DNA of 64,000 nt from Paraburkholderia phytofirmans OLGA172 (GCF_001634365.1 NZ_CP014578.1:3596001-3660000), one strand, 5' to 3'. Counted from the stretch's first letter, positions 53,112 to 63,130 are shown. Notes: generated from the sequence alone by a model not told the origin. Program-made: numbers and translations.

Positions 53112-54308
53112 ATGAACTCCCTGACCGAACCCTTGGTGCGGCTTGCAGCCCGCGTCGACGCCATCCAGCCTTTCTACGTGATGGAACTGGCCAAGGAGGC
53201 CGCGCTGCTCGAGCGCGATGGGCGCGACATCATCCACATGGGAATCGGCGAACCCGATTTCACCGCGCCCGAGCCGGTCATCGAAGCGGCCGCGAGCGCC
53301 CTGCGCCGCGGCGTCACGCAATACACCAATGCGCTCGGCCTGCACGCGCTGCGCGAGGCGATCTCGGCGCATTACGCCGAGTTCTACGGCGTCAGCGTCG
53401 ATCCGGCGCGGATCGTTGTCACCGCCGGTGCGTCTGCCGCGCTGCTACTGGCTTGCGCGGCGCTGGTCGATCGCGACGATGAAGTGCTGATGCCCGACCC
53501 GTGCTACCCGTGCAACCGCCACTTCGTGATCGCCGCGGAAGGCAAGCCGGTGATGGTGTCAAGCGGTCCGGCCGAACGCTTTCAGCTAACCGCCGCCGAC
53601 GTCGAGCGCCGGTGGAACGAGCGCACGCGCGGCGTGCTGCTGGCGTCGCCGTCGAATCCGACCGGCACGTCGATCGAACCGGCCGAGCTCGAACGCATCG
53701 TCAAGGCCGTGCGGGCGCGTGGCGGCTTTACGATCGTCGACGAGATCTACCAGGGCCTGAGCTACGACGCCAAGCCTGTCTCGGCGCTCTCGTTCGGTGA
53801 CGACGTCGTCACCGTCAACAGCTTCTCGAAGTACTTCAACATGACTGGCTGGCGGTTGGGCTGGCTGGTGGTGCCGCCCGGCATGGTCGGCGCGTTCGAA
53901 AAACTCGCGCAGAACCTGTTCATCTGCGCGTCGGCGCTCGCGCAGCATGCGGCGCTGGCCTGCTTCGAACCGGAAACGATCGCAATTTACGAAGCGCGCC
54001 GCCTCGAATTCAAACGCCGCCGCGACTTCATTGCGCCGGCGCTGGAATCGCTAGGCTTCTCTGTGCCGGTGATGCCTGACGGGGCGTTCTATGTGTACGC
54101 GGATTGCCGCACGGTCGCGCATCAGGCGGCCGGAGACAGTGCGGCGCTAACCAAAGCGATGCTGCACGACGCGGGCGTGGTTTTGGTGCCGGGCATGGAC
54201 TTCGGCACGCACGCGCCGAAAGACTACATCCGGCTGTCGTATGCAACCGCCCTGCCGAAGCTGGAAGAAGCGGTCGAGCGGCTGGCGAGGCTTTTCGGGC
54301 GGCACTGA
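53112..54308 (+). CDS. Class I PLP-dependent aminotransferase
   Basis: A 398-residue aminotransferase of the aspartate/alanine fold. GIGEPDFTAPEPVIEAAASA, YTNALGLHALREAISAHYA, SPSNPTGTSIEPAELERIVK, and the PLP lysine in NSFSKYFNMTGWRLGWLVVP are visible. The start at 53112 (MNSLTEPLVRLAARVDAIQP) is preferred. This gene follows ribH-nusB in Burkholderia and is usually annotated as a pyridoxal phosphate-dependent aminotransferase of uncertain substrate; alanine or branched-chain/aromatic oxo-acids are candidates. Confidence 0.92.
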   Translation: MNSLTEPLVRLAARVDAIQPFYVMELAKEAALLERDGRDIIHMGIGEPDFTAPEPVIEAAASALRRGVTQYTNALGLHALREAISAHYAEFYGVSVDPARIVVTAGASAALLLACAALVDRDDEVLMPDPCYPCNRHFVIAAEGKPVMVSSGPAERFQLTAADVERRWNERTRGVLLASPSNPTGTSIEPAELERIVKAVRARGGFTIVDEIYQGLSYDAKPVSALSFGDDVVTVNSFSKYFNMTGWRLGWLVVPPGMVGAFEKLAQNLFICASALAQHAALACFEPETIAIYEARRLEFKRRRDFIAPALESLGFSVPVMPDGAFYVYADCRTVAHQAAGDSAALTKAMLHDAGVVLVPGMDFGTHAPKDYIRLSYATALPKLEEAVERLARLFGRH

Positions 54309-54440
54309 GCGGCAGGCGTCAACGACTGCGGCTTGAGTCCCCAAAGAGCCCGGCGAGGCGGGTTGCGAAGCGGGTTGCTATGCCTGTGACCCGCCCCTCA
54401 CGGCCGCGCACGCCGCCACAAGTGCAAGCCATCAAAGGAA

Positions 54441-54470
54441 AAAGGACACCCGACGGAGGTGTCCTTTTTT
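54441..54470 (+). terminator. Rho-independent terminator
   Basis: Stem aaaggacacc (54,441-54,450) and ggtgtccttt (54,458-54,467) with a 7-base loop, followed by a T run. It lies between the aminotransferase and the convergent transglycosylase gene and can serve both. Confidence 0.88.
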
Positions 54471-54515
54471 GTACCGGCCGCTCTCATGCCAGACGAACTG
54501 AGTTAAGTCACAACC

Positions 54516-55694
54516 TCAGGCGCCCAACTCCGAGGCCGATGCCACATGCTTGGTCGCATTGGAACTGGCGTCGTCCTGCTCGGATACCGGCGTCTTCACC
54601 GGCGTTGCCGCGCTCAGCGGATGACCGGCATCGAGCGTCATCTGCACGCGCTTGCCGTTAGCCGATGCAGCAGCAGCCGTAGCCGTAGCCGTGTTCGAGG
54701 CCGTCAGAACCGGAGCCTGCGGCGCATTGATCGGCACCTTGCGGCCACGCACCACATCGCGCAAACGGCCACGCTCGGCCATCACCTTGGCGCCGTAGCC
54801 GCCGTCGTCCTGCGAGGTCGAGCCGACGTAGAGACGCAGGCCGCCCGGCAGCGAACCGCCTCGTGCGATGCAATCCTTCAGCACCAGCGCACCCACCTTG
54901 ATGTTCGCAACCGGTTGGAGCGCCGCGCTCTGACCGCCGAAATACTGGAATTTGTCCGAGTGAACCTTGGACATGACCTGCATCAGGCCTTGCGCGCCCA
55001 CGCCGCTCTCGGCGTACGGATTGAAGCCCGATTCGATTGCCATCACGGAGAGCAGGAGAAGCGGGTCGAGATCGACTTCGCGGCCGGTGTCGAACGCTGC
55101 CTTCACGAGTTCGCTAACGGGCGCCTGTGCGACGCGATAGCGCCGCGCCAGGTACGACGCGACCAGATCCTGCTCGCGGGTCGAGACCAGCACGCGATCG
55201 TCGCGTGCGTCGGCCGAGACGCGCTGCGCCGGGATCAGCCGCGCCAGCGCGGAGACGCTGTGCATGGTGCGCGGGTCGAGGCCGTTCAGCGCCGCCACGC
55301 CCATACCGGATATCCCGGTGCCGTCGGAGGCCCCGTCGTAGCTGGTGTTGGTGGCAGTGGCACCGCTGTTTGCGCCGTTGGCGGCGTCGCTACCGGTCGA
55401 ATTGGCGGCCAGCGAGTCGTCAGAGGACGCGCCGGGCGGTGCGAAGGCGGGCAGCGGGTGGCCTTGCAGCAGACGGGCAGGTCCGGCTTGCACAGCGGCG
55501 GAAATGACCGGCATCAGCTTGGCGGCAAGGGTGCCGCGCCAGGCCGGCATCAGCCACAGTGCAAGTGCCAGCACGACAGCGATTCCGCCGACAATGCTGA
55601 ACAGGTGATGACTCATTTGCGTCCCGCGACGCAACGCACCACGCACAACTTGCGCGATACGCTCATCGGGACGCCACGATAACCAGGCGTTCAT
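54516..55694 (-). CDS. Membrane-anchored lytic transglycosylase (SLT family)
   Basis: A 392-residue protein: an N-terminal signal anchor (IVGGIAVVLALALWLM, near residue 34-50), a Ser/Ala/Thr-rich linker, and an SLT domain at about residues 205-310. The catalytic Glu is in LLLSVMAIESGFNPYAESGV, followed by GAQGLMQVMSKVHSDKF and VANIKVGALVLKDCI. It would cleave peptidoglycan glycan strands in the periplasm. The C-terminal 80 residues are low complexity (NTATATAAAASANGKRV). First-frame Met at 55694 may be replaced by one at 55616 (MSHHLFSIVG), which gives a cleaner anchor. Confidence 0.88.
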   Translation of the reverse strand: MNAWLSWRPDERIAQVVRGALRRGTQMSHHLFSIVGGIAVVLALALWLMPAWRGTLAAKLMPVISAAVQAGPARLLQGHPLPAFAPPGASSDDSLAANSTGSDAANGANSGATATNTSYDGASDGTGISGMGVAALNGLDPRTMHSVSALARLIPAQRVSADARDDRVLVSTREQDLVASYLARRYRVAQAPVSELVKAAFDTGREVDLDPLLLLSVMAIESGFNPYAESGVGAQGLMQVMSKVHSDKFQYFGGQSAALQPVANIKVGALVLKDCIARGGSLPGGLRLYVGSTSQDDGGYGAKVMAERGRLRDVVRGRKVPINAPQAPVLTASNTATATAAAASANGKRVQMTLDAGHPLSAATPVKTPVSEQDDASSNATKHVASASELGA

Positions 55695-56302
55695 TCAGAT
55701 CTCCCATGTTGCATGATCCACGAACCCCGCCAGTTGAACAGGCGGTAACACGCGTTCGCAGAATCAAGACGTCGCGCGCTCTGTCTGGTTAGGGCAGCAG
55801 CGACGTCGGGAAAACGGTAAATACCGTTTGTGGAGAGCCATCTTGAAAAGATGTCCGCGGCATGCCAAAAAAGCATGCAGGCGTTAGCTCCCACGCGAAA
55901 AACCAGCGTCAGTTGACGCTGGCCAGGACTTCGGTAAGGCCGTCAGATACCGTGCAGGGGGTCGGTAAACGGTGACGCGTTGCGTCTAAAGGGACCGGGG
56001 GCAGTGGTAAAAAGGTTCACGCCCTGCAACCAATGTGAACGGATTCTATGCAGGGTTTTATAGATCGTCAACACTATAGATAAGTAAATCTATAACTAAT
56101 TGTAATAATGAACAGTGTTCAGTCCGCTGAAAACCGTACGGCGCGCGCCTCTTGAGCTATCTCAATTACGCCTCTGGAAGTAGGCCGTTTGGCCAATCTA
56201 CGTGCAGGTGCTAACACAGGTAAAATCGACAATCGTTCTGGCACCGCAAAGCCCTGCGGCCCCCTTCTTTTTTGCCGCTTGCGCGGCTCTCTACCGCACC
56301 AG
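55695..56302. promoter_or_regulatory. Long AT-richer intergenic region before ubiD
   Basis: No gene is supported over 608 bp. At 56,040-56,110 it becomes strongly AT-rich for this genome and contains tatagat three times: direct copies at 56,059-56,065 and 56,075-56,081, and an inverted copy (atctata) at 56,088-56,094. This may be the promoter/operator of ubiD or of the divergent transglycosylase gene. Confidence 0.5.
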
Positions 56303-57871
56303 ATGAAATACAAAGACCTGCGCGATTTCGTCGGCCGTCTCGAAACGATCGGTGAACTGCGCCGCATCTCGCAAAACGTCTCGCCCGTCCTGGAAATGAC
56401 CGAACTGTGCGACCGCGTACTGCGCGCCGGCGGTCCGGCGATATTGTTTGAGAGCCAGCAGCAGCACGCGTTCCCGGTCCTCGGCAACCTGTTCGGCACA
56501 CCGCGCCGCGTCGCGCTCGGCATGGGGATCGACGCGCAAGCGGGCGTTGGCGACGGCGCCGCGCTGGAGTCGCTGCGCGACGTCGGCCGCCTGCTCTCCG
56601 CACTGAAGGAACCGGAGCCGCCGAAGGGGCTCAAGGACGCCGGGAAACTGTTCTCGCTCGCGAAGGCGGTTTGGGACATGGCGCCCAAAACGGTGAGCGC
56701 GCCGCCCTGTCAGGAAATCGTCTGGGAAGGCAACGATGTCGACCTCGGAAAGCTGCCCATTCAGACTTGCTGGCCGGGCGATGCGGGGCCGCTGATCACA
56801 TGGGGCCTGACCGTCACAAAAGGCCCGAATAAGAGCCGACAAAATTTAGGCATATATCGCCAGCAGCTGATCGGGCGTAACAAACTGATCATGCGCTGGC
56901 TCGCACATCGCGGCGGCGCACTCGATTTCCGCGAATTCGCGCTGCAGAATCCGGGCAAGCCGTATCCCGTGGCCGTGGTGCTGGGCGCCGATCCGGCGAC
57001 CATCCTCGGTGCGGTGACGCCGGTGCCCGACACGCTCTCCGAATACCAGTTCGCCGGGTTGCTGCGCGGCGGCCGCACCGAACTCGCGAAATGCCTCACG
57101 CCGGGCGTCGACAGTTTGCAGGTGCCAGCCCGCGCGGAAATCGTTCTGGAAGGCTTCATCTATCCGCAGGAAGGCACGCCCTCTCCTGCTCCCGCGGGCG
57201 CGCCGCCGCGTCCGGCGAAGGGCGCATCGGCCGCTTACGAACACGCGCTGGAAGGTCCCTATGGCGACCACACCGGCTACTACAACGAGCAGGAGTGGTT
57301 TCCCGTCTTCACGGTCGAGCGCATCACGATGCGGCGCGACGCGATCTATCACTCCACCTACACCGGCAAACCGCCCGATGAGCCCGCCGTGCTCGGCGTC
57401 GCGCTCAACGAAGTGTTTGTGCCGCTGCTGCAAAAGCAGTTCACCGAGATCACCGATTTCTATCTGCCGCCCGAAGGATGCAGCTACCGGATGGCGATCG
57501 TGCAGATGAAAAAGAGCTACCCGGGTCACGCCAAACGCGTGATGTTCGGCGTGTGGAGCTTCCTGCGCCAGTTCATGTATACGAAGTTCATCGTCGTGGT
57601 CGACGAGGACGTGAATATCCGCGACTGGAAAGAAGTGATCTGGGCGATCACCACGCGTATCGATCCGGCGCGCGACACCGTGCTGGTCGATCGCACGCCG
57701 ATCGACTATCTGGATTTCGCCTCGCCGGTAGCGGGTCTCGGATCGAAGATGGGGCTCGACGCGACCAACAAATGGCCCGGCGAAACCGATCGCGAATGGG
57801 GCCGCCCGATCGAGATGGACCGTTCGGTCAAACAGCGCATCGACACCTTGTGGAATGAGCTGGGACTGTAA
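56303..57871 (+). CDS. ubiD: UbiD family 3-octaprenyl-4-hydroxybenzoate carboxy-lyase
   Basis: Prenylated-FMN decarboxylase of the ubiquinone pathway, about 522 residues. [20 protein letters not shown] at the start, [24 protein letters not shown] core ([20 protein letters not shown]), [20 protein letters not shown], and [20 protein letters not shown] with [20 protein letters not shown] near the C-terminus. The start at 56303 is the family start; the frame extends further upstream without support. It needs UbiX, which is not in the window. Alternative: another UbiD-like decarboxylase. Confidence 0.94.
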   Translation: MKYKDLRDFVGRLETIGELRRISQNVSPVLEMTELCDRVLRAGGPAILFESQQQHAFPVLGNLFGTPRRVALGMGIDAQAGVGDGAALESLRDVGRLLSALKEPEPPKGLKDAGKLFSLAKAVWDMAPKTVSAPPCQEIVWEGNDVDLGKLPIQTCWPGDAGPLITWGLTVTKGPNKSRQNLGIYRQQLIGRNKLIMRWLAHRGGALDFREFALQNPGKPYPVAVVLGADPATILGAVTPVPDTLSEYQFAGLLRGGRTELAKCLTPGVDSLQVPARAEIVLEGFIYPQEGTPSPAPAGAPPRPAKGASAAYEHALEGPYGDHTGYYNEQEWFPVFTVERITMRRDAIYHSTYTGKPPDEPAVLGVALNEVFVPLLQKQFTEITDFYLPPEGCSYRMAIVQMKKSYPGHAKRVMFGVWSFLRQFMYTKFIVVVDEDVNIRDWKEVIWAITTRIDPARDTVLVDRTPIDYLDFASPVAGLGSKMGLDATNKWPGETDREWGRPIEMDRSVKQRIDTLWNELGL

Positions 57872-57997
57872 AAACAGGCCTCGAATCACGCCATTGAATT
57901 ATTAGGATTCAGTCGGCATCGAAGCGATCCAGTTACTAGCAGGATCGCGCCCGCTCGAACAAGTCTGAATAACAAAACTGATGGAGCCGTTGCGCGG

Positions 57998-58675
57998 ATG
58001 CATGCCTTTTCAATGATGTCGGATGGTTTTTTTCTGTCGTTGTCGCTGTGTCTGGATATCGGTCTCGTCAATGTCGCGATGATTTCGCTGACGCTGTCGC
58101 ACGGCTTCAAACCGGGCTTCTGGTTGGGCCTGGGTTCCTGTTTCGGCGATCTGGCTTACGCGGCGCTAGCGCTCGCAGGAATGGCTGCGCTGCTGCAGTT
58201 CGAATCGGTGCGCTGGGTAGTGTGGATCGGCGGCGCGGCGATCCTGCTGTTTCTCACGTGGAAGATGGCGCGTGAAGCGCTGTTCCCAGCGTCAGCACCC
58301 GCAGTCGCCGGAGAAGCGGATGCCAACGCGCCGCATCTTTCCCCGTGGCGCGGTTTCTTGCGCGGCGTGCTGCTGGCGATGTCGTCGCCTTCGGCGATTC
58401 TGTGGTTCGCCGCAGTCGGCGGCGCATTGATTGCAAAAGCCGGCGCCACCAGCGTGACGACTGCACCGGTATTCCTCGGCGGCTTCTTCCTGGGTGGCTT
58501 GTGCTGGACGATCTTTGTCTGTGGGCTCGGCAGCCACGGACGCAAACGCGCCGGCACCGGTTTGCTGCGCGCGTGCCACGTGTTGTCGGCGCTGCTGTTC
58601 GCGTACTTCTCGTATAGCGTGATCGTGAACGGCTATCGCGATCTGATCGTGCAGACCGCACAGATGGCGAGCTAG
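57998..58675 (+). CDS. LysE/RhtB-family amino acid exporter
   Basis: A 225-residue inner-membrane exporter with about six hydrophobic segments (FFLSLSLCLDIGLVNVAMIS, FWLGLGSCFGDLAYAALALA, WVVWIGGAAILLFLTWKMAR, LRGVLLAMSSPSAILWFAAV, FLGGFFLGGLCWTIFVCGLG, LSALLFAYFSYSVIVNGYRD). The early GLVNVAMISLTLSHGFKPGF region replaces the usual PGP motif of LysE. Substrate unknown. Confidence 0.85.
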   Translation: MHAFSMMSDGFFLSLSLCLDIGLVNVAMISLTLSHGFKPGFWLGLGSCFGDLAYAALALAGMAALLQFESVRWVVWIGGAAILLFLTWKMAREALFPASAPAVAGEADANAPHLSPWRGFLRGVLLAMSSPSAILWFAAVGGALIAKAGATSVTTAPVFLGGFFLGGLCWTIFVCGLGSHGRKRAGTGLLRACHVLSALLFAYFSYSVIVNGYRDLIVQTAQMAS

Positions 58676-58701
58676 AAAAAACGGCTCGTCAAGGCGAGCC
58701 G
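58676..58701 (-). terminator. Terminator of the threonine dehydratase-like gene
   Basis: On the minus strand, cggctcg then a six-base loop then cgagccg followed by TTTTTT, ending right at the stop of the convergent exporter gene. It terminates the minus-strand gene ending at 58,755. Confidence 0.82.
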
Positions 58702-58754
58702 CCTTCCATTAATTTCACCGCGCACAGCGCGGCGTAAAAACGATCGGCCGCCGA

Positions 58755-59720
58755 TCAGGCGAGATACTGCGCCAGTTTCTCCAGATCGACGTTGCCGCCG
58801 CTCACCACCACGCCCACGCGCTTGCCCTTCACCGGCACGATGCCGTTGAGCACGGCAGCCGCAGCGAGACAACCCGTCGGCTCGACCACGATCTTCATGC
58901 GCTGTGCGAAGAAACGCAGGGTCTCGATCAACTGCTCGTCACTGACCGTTTCGATCTGCGCGACCAGCTTTTGAATAATTGCGAACGTGTAGTCGCCGAG
59001 ATGCGTGGAGGCAGCGCCATCAGCGATCGTGCGCGGTGCTTCGATATGCACGATCTCGCCGCGAGCCAGCGATTGCTGGCCGTCATTGCCCGCTTCAGGC
59101 TCGACGCCGATCACCGTGCACGCCGGGCTCAATGCCGCCGCCGACAACGCGCTGCCGCCGATCAGGCCACCGCCGCCGAGGCAAACAAACAGCATGTCGA
59201 GCGGGCCGGTTTCTTCGATCAACTCCTTCACCGCCGTGCCCTGCCCCGCGATCACGTGCGGATGGTCGTACGGCGGAATCAACGTCATGCCACGCTCTTC
59301 GGCGAGCCGCCGGCCGATCGCTTCGCGATTCTCGGTGTAGCGGTCGTAGCTGATCACTTCGCCGCCATAGCCCTTGGTCGCCGCGACTTTGGCGGCAGGC
59401 GCGTCGTGCGGCATGATGATCGTCGCGTGAATCCCGGCGAGGCGCGCCGACAGCGCGATCGCTTGCGCGTGGTTACCCGACGAGTACGTCAGCACGCCCG
59501 CTTTGCGTTGCTCGGCGTCGAAATGGGAAATCGCGTTGTAGGCGCCGCGAAACTTGAAGGCGCCCATGCGCTGAAAATTTTCGCACTTGAAGAACACCGA
59601 CGCGCCCGTGCGCTCGTTGAACGTGCTTGAGGTTAGAACGGGGGTGCGGTGGGCGACACCTTCAAGACGCGCAGCGGCGTCGAGTACATCGTCGAAAGTG
59701 GGAGCGGGAAGCACTTGCAT
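58755..59720 (-). CDS. Threonine/serine dehydratase-like PLP enzyme
   Basis: A 321-residue fold-type II PLP enzyme of the threonine ammonia-lyase, serine racemase and hydroxyaspartate lyase group. The PLP lysine is in FQRMGAFKFRGAYNAISHF; SSGNHAQAIALSARLAGI and the glycine loop CLGGGGLIGGSAL bind phosphate; the C-terminus VVEPTGCLAAAAVLNGIVPV then VVVSGGNVDL is typical. No ACT domain, unlike biosynthetic IlvA, so it is a catabolic-type enzyme. Start at 59720 (MQVLPAPTFDDVLDAAARLE). Confidence 0.9.
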   Translation of the reverse strand: MQVLPAPTFDDVLDAAARLEGVAHRTPVLTSSTFNERTGASVFFKCENFQRMGAFKFRGAYNAISHFDAEQRKAGVLTYSSGNHAQAIALSARLAGIHATIIMPHDAPAAKVAATKGYGGEVISYDRYTENREAIGRRLAEERGMTLIPPYDHPHVIAGQGTAVKELIEETGPLDMLFVCLGGGGLIGGSALSAAALSPACTVIGVEPEAGNDGQQSLARGEIVHIEAPRTIADGAASTHLGDYTFAIIQKLVAQIETVSDEQLIETLRFFAQRMKIVVEPTGCLAAAAVLNGIVPVKGKRVGVVVSGGNVDLEKLAQYLA

Positions 59721-59866
59721 CGGCGAAACTCTCCAGAAGCGGTGGCGAAACAGCCATTCTCCCAGCTTCGGCAGTGCTTTGGTACGCCGCAGTGAAAACA
59801 CAAACGGCGCAACCCGGCGATCAAGCCGGCGTTACGCCGTCAATACATCCCCCGCTCGTCTTGCGA

Positions 59867-60166
59867 TTAGCGGCGATAGTAGCCGTGGCCGTAGTAACCG
59901 CGGTAGTAGCCATGGTGATAATAAGGACGGCCATAGCCGCCGTAATACCCCCCCACCACGACTGCCGGCGGTGCGTAATAGCCCGGTGCATAGACCACCG
60001 GCGGAGGCGGCGGCGCGTAATAAACCGGCGGTGGCGCAGCATAAACCGGATACGCCGGCGCGACCGGAATGCCAATACCGATACCGACGGAAACGTGCGC
60101 CTGTGCAGCAGTAGCGAACCCCACACCAAGGGCGGCGGCAACGACAAACGGAACGATCTTTTTCAC
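59867..60166 (-). CDS. Secreted Tyr/Gly/Pro-rich protein
   Basis: A 99-residue exported protein. The GTG at 60166 has AGGAG 7 bp upstream and opens a signal peptide (VKKIVPFVVAAALGVGFATA, cleaved near AQAHV). The mature part is low complexity: Pro/Tyr/Val (YPVYAAPPPVYYAPPPPPVV) then Gly/Tyr/His (VVGGYYGGYGRPYYHHGYYR). Such YXGG-rich proteins are common in this group and probably form unfolded or beta-rich envelope structures. No enzyme function. Confidence 0.8.
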   Translation of the reverse strand: MKKIVPFVVAAALGVGFATAAQAHVSVGIGIGIPVAPAYPVYAAPPPVYYAPPPPPVVYAPGYYAPPAVVVGGYYGGYGRPYYHHGYYRGYYGHGYYRR

Positions 60167-60473
60167 TTTTATTCTCCTGGCGCGGCCCACTAAGGTCGCC
60201 AACTTCGCATGCCTTGCATGCTATGAATTCAATGTATCGAAAAAGACCACGCATAGATGTTCGCATTTGTTGCAAATTGCAATTGGCGACAAGAGCTCGG
60301 AATTTGCATCGGCACGGCGGTGCCGGGACACGCGGTGTAACGGACTGAGAATTAAGGGTTTGCCAGCGATCGAGCGAACGCGAATCCGATGCTTTGCGGC
60401 TCTTGCGGCTTCAGGCACTCACCGGTCAGTAATCTTTGATTACAAATTAGCTTCAATCCTGACGGCTGAGCAT

Positions 60474-60509
60474 AAAAAATGCCCGGCGCAACCACGCCGG
60501 GCATTTTTT
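60474..60509. terminator. Strong bidirectional terminator
   Basis: Stem aaaaatgcccggcg (60,475-60,488) with cgccgggcattttt (60,495-60,508), loop of six bases, A run on one side and T run on the other. It would end the small minus-strand gene at 60,530-60,691 and can act in both directions. Confidence 0.88.
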
Positions 60510-60529
60510 ACTCGTAAGCAGACGATATT

Positions 60530-60691
60530 TCAGCCTACCTTCACATAGGCGAATTCTCTGGAGACGTTGGGCGGGACGTACGCGCCGCTGATGCACACGC
60601 GTGGGGTCAAACGCTTCTTCTGGTCCCACCAGCGACGGCGCTGCGAACGCGTCAAGAACCGCAAGTGCTTTCGGTAAGAAAAAATATTCAT
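60530..60691 (-). CDS. Small basic protein, unknown function
   Basis: 53 residues from the ATG at 60691, which is preceded by GGGAGG; the longer frame lacks a site. Basic and aromatic: MNIFSYRKHLRFLTRSQRRR, WWDQKKRLTPRVCISGAYVP, PNVSREFAYVKVG. It resembles a small RNA- or ribosome-associated protein, but no family is recognised. A strong terminator follows it immediately, indicating a single-gene transcript. Confidence 0.7.
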   Translation of the reverse strand: MNIFSYRKHLRFLTRSQRRRWWDQKKRLTPRVCISGAYVPPNVSREFAYVKVG

Positions 60692-60933
60692 CGTTACCTC
60701 CCGAATCTGACTGCGAGACGAAAAACCCAGAACAGCGACTGCCAAACCGGCTCAAGAAGAAATTGTGAGCAGTTTTCGGACCTGCGGGGCGCGCGTGGCC
60801 GGATGACCGACCGGAGGCGCCATATCGCCCCCGCACTGATCAGAGGAATGCCGGCATCGGGACACGCCACTACCGGACGGATGCGCGATACTTCTGCTTT
60901 CCCGTTCAAGCACCCCGTCTGGAGCAGGCAACC

Positions 60934-61869
60934 ATGTCCCAGCCCTCTCTGCCGCGCCTCGGCTTCATCGGTGCGGGGCGGCTCGCGCGCTGTCTCGCGC
61001 TGAGCTTTTCACGCGCCGGCTATCCCGTCACGGCGGTGGCTAGCCGCACGACTTCGGCCAGCCGGCTCGCCAGTCAAATCGAGTATTGCTCGGCATTCGA
61101 CGATCCACAACAGGTTGTCGACGCCGCCGATATCGTCTTTTTAGCTGTTCCCGATGACAGCATCGGTACGACAGCGCACACACTGCGGTTCGCAGCGGAC
61201 ACGGCAGGCAGCCCGCACGGCAAAGCGCTCGTGCATTGCAGCGGCGCCTCGCCAGTGGAATTGCTAGCCCCGGCGCGCGACCAGGGCGCCTTGATTGGCG
61301 GCTTTCACCCACTCTACCTCTTTAGCGGCGATCTCGCAGACATCGAGCGGATCGCCGGCTGCTCGGTGACGATCGAGGCCGACGGCGCGCTCAAGGACGC
61401 ACTGACGGCACTCGCCGTCGCCCTGCACTGCCATCCGCTGTCGATTCCAGCGGGCGGCCGCATGCTGTACCACGCCGCCGCGCATTACGCCGCCAGCTTC
61501 GCGCTATGCAGCCTCGCCGAATGCGTCGCACTATGGCGCACGCTGGGCTTTGCCGAAGACGACGCGCTGCGCGCGCTGCTGCCGATGCTCTCCGGCACCA
61601 TCGAAACCGCTCGCGACAAGGGCCTGCCCAACGCGCTCGCCGGCCCCGTGTCGCGCGGCGATACGGGTGTCGTGGAGAAGCAGTTGGCGCTGCTGGAGGG
61701 CCTTGGCGGCGATCATGCCGCGCTATATGGTTTGCTGACGCGGCGCGCGGTCGGCCTGGCCGAACGCCGCGCAAACCCGCCCGCCGCGATCGAGGCGATT
61801 GCCGAGGCGGTGGAAGAATCGCTCAACCGGTCGCTGAATCAGGCCGCAGCAGGTGCAAGCGTCAAGTAA
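60934..61869 (+). CDS. Rossmann-fold protein with DUF2520
   Basis: A 311-residue NAD(P)-binding oxidoreductase-like protein. The N-terminal Rossmann fold has LGFIGAGRLARCLALSFSRA and the VFLAVPDDSIG segment; the C-terminal DUF2520 part (about 150-300) is helical with GGRMLYHAAAHYAASFALCS and NALAGPVSRGDTGVVEKQLA. Relatives are annotated as F420-dependent-like or ketopantoate-reductase-like enzymes of unknown substrate. It precedes an EthD-family gene on the same strand by 77 bp. Confidence 0.85.
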   Translation: MSQPSLPRLGFIGAGRLARCLALSFSRAGYPVTAVASRTTSASRLASQIEYCSAFDDPQQVVDAADIVFLAVPDDSIGTTAHTLRFAADTAGSPHGKALVHCSGASPVELLAPARDQGALIGGFHPLYLFSGDLADIERIAGCSVTIEADGALKDALTALAVALHCHPLSIPAGGRMLYHAAAHYAASFALCSLAECVALWRTLGFAEDDALRALLPMLSGTIETARDKGLPNALAGPVSRGDTGVVEKQLALLEGLGGDHAALYGLLTRRAVGLAERRANPPAAIEAIAEAVEESLNRSLNQAAAGASVK

Positions 61870-61946
61870 GGCGTGATAATGTGACGTCCGGCGCCGCGCG
61901 CAATCCGCCAGCGCCGCGCTTCGGGACCAACAGACGAGAACGCACA

Positions 61947-62267
61947 ATGATCAAGGTCAGCATCCTTTATCCGTATCGGGAAAACGGCCACTTCGACGTG
62001 GACTATTACTGCGTCACACACATGCCGCTCGCGGCCAGGCTGTTCGGGCCGTCGCTGAGAGGCTGGTCGGTCGACGTCGGCATCAACGCCGGGCCGCCGG
62101 GGTCGCCGCCGCCGTATGTCGCCGCCGGTCATTTCCTGTTCGATAGCGCAGATAACTTCTACAAGGTTTTCAAGCCAGCTTCGGAGCAGTTGGTTGCTGA
62201 CATCCCGAACTACACCGACGGTGGCAACGGCACGATTCTGATCAGCGAAATCAAGGTTTCTGTGTGA
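61947..62267 (+). CDS. EthD-family protein
   Basis: A 106-residue ferredoxin-like barrel protein of the EthD type: IKVSILYPYRENGHFDVDYY, CVTHMPLAARLFGPSLRGWS, AAGHFLFDSADNFYKVFKPA. The FDVDYYxxxHMPL motif is diagnostic. EthD proteins help degrade ethers or act as small isomerase-like enzymes; role here unknown. ATG at 61947. Confidence 0.85.
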   Translation: MIKVSILYPYRENGHFDVDYYCVTHMPLAARLFGPSLRGWSVDVGINAGPPGSPPPYVAAGHFLFDSADNFYKVFKPASEQLVADIPNYTDGGNGTILISEIKVSV

Positions 62268-62484
62268 TATCGCGTGGCCAGTGTGGCTTGGCGGCACGCA
62301 GTTTGCCGATTAGCCTGACTTGAACGCCTGGAAATAGATCCACCGCGTCCCCACTTTGACGCGTAACGCGCCCTCCCGCGGGAACGGCGCAGACAATCCA
62401 AATGAAACCGCCGGCGCACCGATCGGTCAACGCCGGCGCCCCGCGGCCGATCGACGGCCGCCATCCGAAGGATAAGGACACGAG

Positions 62485-63048
62485 ATGTTTGGCGATATCG
62501 CCCGTTTTCTGCTCAATACCGTCTTTACGCTGTTCGGCGCAGCGTTGCTGCTGCGCGCATGGCTGCAGGTCGTGCGCATGCCGCCGTACAACCCCGTCAC
62601 GAACGCGGTGCTGCAAGTCACCAACTGGATCGTGCTGCCCCTGCGGCACATCCTGCACAGCACCCGCAACATCGACTGGGCGAGCCTCGTTGCAGCGCTG
62701 CTTGCGGCAATTGTCTATGTAGTGCTGATGGTGGTGCTCACGGGCGCCGATCCGCTCACGCTTGTGCCGACGCTGCTGATCGTCGCCGTGCTGACCGTCA
62801 TCAAGTGGGCGCTGAATCTGATCATCTGGATGACGATCCTGATGGCGCTGCTGTCGTGGCTCAATCCGCGCTCGCCGGCCATGCCGATCCTGTACCAGCT
62901 GACCGCGCCGTTCCTGAATCCGCTGCGCCGCGTGGTGCCGCAACTCGGCGGCATCGACCTCTCGCCGATTCTGCTGTTCGTGATCGTGCAGGTGCTGCTG
63001 ATGGTGGTGACGCGTGCGGCCGTTCAGTTGACCTACTTCGTGATCTGA
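62485..63048 (+). CDS. YggT family membrane protein
   Basis: A 187-residue integral membrane protein with two YGGT repeats, each a pair of hydrophobic segments: ARFLLNTVFTLFGAALLLRA, WLQVVRMPPYNPVTNAVLQV, then LNLIIWMTILMALLSWLNPR and SPAMPILYQLTAPFLNPLRR. The YNPxxxxxxQxTxxxLxPxR motif occurs in both halves. Implicated in osmotic-shock tolerance or chloroplast-like complex assembly in relatives; function in bacteria unclear. Confidence 0.92.
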   Translation: MFGDIARFLLNTVFTLFGAALLLRAWLQVVRMPPYNPVTNAVLQVTNWIVLPLRHILHSTRNIDWASLVAALLAAIVYVVLMVVLTGADPLTLVPTLLIVAVLTVIKWALNLIIWMTILMALLSWLNPRSPAMPILYQLTAPFLNPLRRVVPQLGGIDLSPILLFVIVQVLLMVVTRAAVQLTYFVI

Positions 63049-63130
63049 ACATCGCTCCGTGTGCCTCGTGGGCAAGGGCGGCGGCGCGATTTGCGCTAAC
63101 CGCCCCTTCCCGAGTAGAATTATGCGTTCT

